From Jeotgalicoccus halotolerans (GTDB lineage: Bacteria; Bacillota; Bacilli; Staphylococcales; Salinicoccaceae): a stretch of 64,000 bases of DNA. Below the pieces are notes generated by a model. The model made no database searches and was not told the origin of the DNA. It worked only from the letters and a program-made list of their open reading frames with translations. The first letter of the stretch is position 1; every line of letters starts with the position of its first letter. Of the stretch, positions 63,936-64,000 are shown one piece after another. Both the position numbers and the translations under genes were made by a program. The DNA lies in contig NZ_QUMW01000009.1 in NCBI RefSeq assembly GCF_003387165.1, positions 558,001-622,000 of the forward strand. Direction: 5' to 3'.

Positions 63936-64000
63936 GTTGCCCATGTGAAAACTACATGGGAATTCAAACGCTGCTCGTTGCCCATGTGAAAACTACATGG
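63936..64000. repeat. 41-bp tandem repeat, start of an array cut by the window edge (locus C)
   Basis: GTTGCCCATGTGAAAACTAC continued by ATGG is present at 63936 and again, unchanged, at 63977: period exactly 41. Each copy has the dyad CCCATGT-7 nt-ACATGGG. The 17 bases between (ending CGCTGCTC) link the copies. The number of further copies is unknown because the window ends inside copy two. A G-rich stretch (GATGGGTGGGTGTGAGGAAG) separates it from the terminator. Confidence 0.8.

Overview
This is a 64 kb chromosomal window from a member of the Staphylococcaceae. The block from aspS to mreC (about 1.3-21.3 kb, all minus strand) has the staphylococcal gene order mreC-mreD-rplU-prp-rpmA-obg-ruvA-ruvB-queA-tgt-yajC-secDF-recJ-apt-rel-dtd-lytH-hisS-aspS. 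The moderate GC content, the ba3-type oxidase at the left edge and the lexA-sosA/yneA-ynzC-tkt-yneF order fit a Jeotgalicoccus/Salinicoccus-like genus better than Staphylococcus proper. That genus guess is inference. No rRNA, tRNA, prophage, insertion sequence or CRISPR array was seen.

Layout. 0-1.3 kb: 3' end of a ba3-type cytochrome oxidase gene and a YwaF-like membrane protein. 1.3-21.3 kb: housekeeping block for aminoacyl-tRNA synthesis under a T-box, ppGpp metabolism, purine salvage, Sec export, queuosine, Holliday-junction resolution, ribosomal proteins L21/L27 with the L27-processing protease Prp, and MreCD. 21.4-29.5 kb: SprT-like protein, a probable small RNA, an rRNA methyltransferase, a broken DUF3592 gene, chromate transporter, flavin oxidoreductase, aldo/keto reductase, K+ channel, RadC and prepilin peptidase. 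29.7-35.3 kb: acidic lipoprotein, an M20 hydrolase with two membrane proteins, DJ-1/PfpI protein, SCO lipoprotein. 35.4-45.8 kb: SbcCD, the YvrJ/DUF2922/DUF1659 trio, DUF2621 with CcdC/CcdA, and a heterodimeric ABC exporter. 46-51.3 kb: AbgT transporter and two tandem oligopeptide-type binding proteins, one with a premature stop. 51.4-55.1 kb: yneF, tkt, ynzC and a LexA-controlled divergent pair. 55.2-55.7 kb: a 12-copy 41-bp repeat array. 55.8-64 kb: CAP protein, panBC/panE, a DedA relic, SelO and two tandem YkvI-like genes, the second broken.

Three things stand out. First, four intergenic loci (about 25.0, 45.9, 55.2-55.7 and 63.9-64.0 kb) each carry repeats with a period of exactly 41 bp, although their sequences differ. 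Three of them share a CATGAGCT core and all carry CATG-based dyads. Two single hairpins at 40.86 and 47.65 kb are homologous to each other and share the 7-nt-loop form of the last array. I know of no named element that matches. Second, four genes are decaying (DUF3592, one binding-protein copy, DedA, one YkvI copy), and two of these are one member of a tandem duplicate pair. Third, regulation is unusually readable: a T-box with a GACAC specifier before hisS-aspS, an L21 leader, three LexA boxes in one divergent promoter, two sigma-B-like promoters and an orphan promoter-to-terminator unit likely to be a ~150-nt sRNA.

Many start codons were moved downstream of the longest reading frame, because the apparent GTG or TTG lies inside the Shine-Dalgarno sequence. 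The reasons are given per gene.
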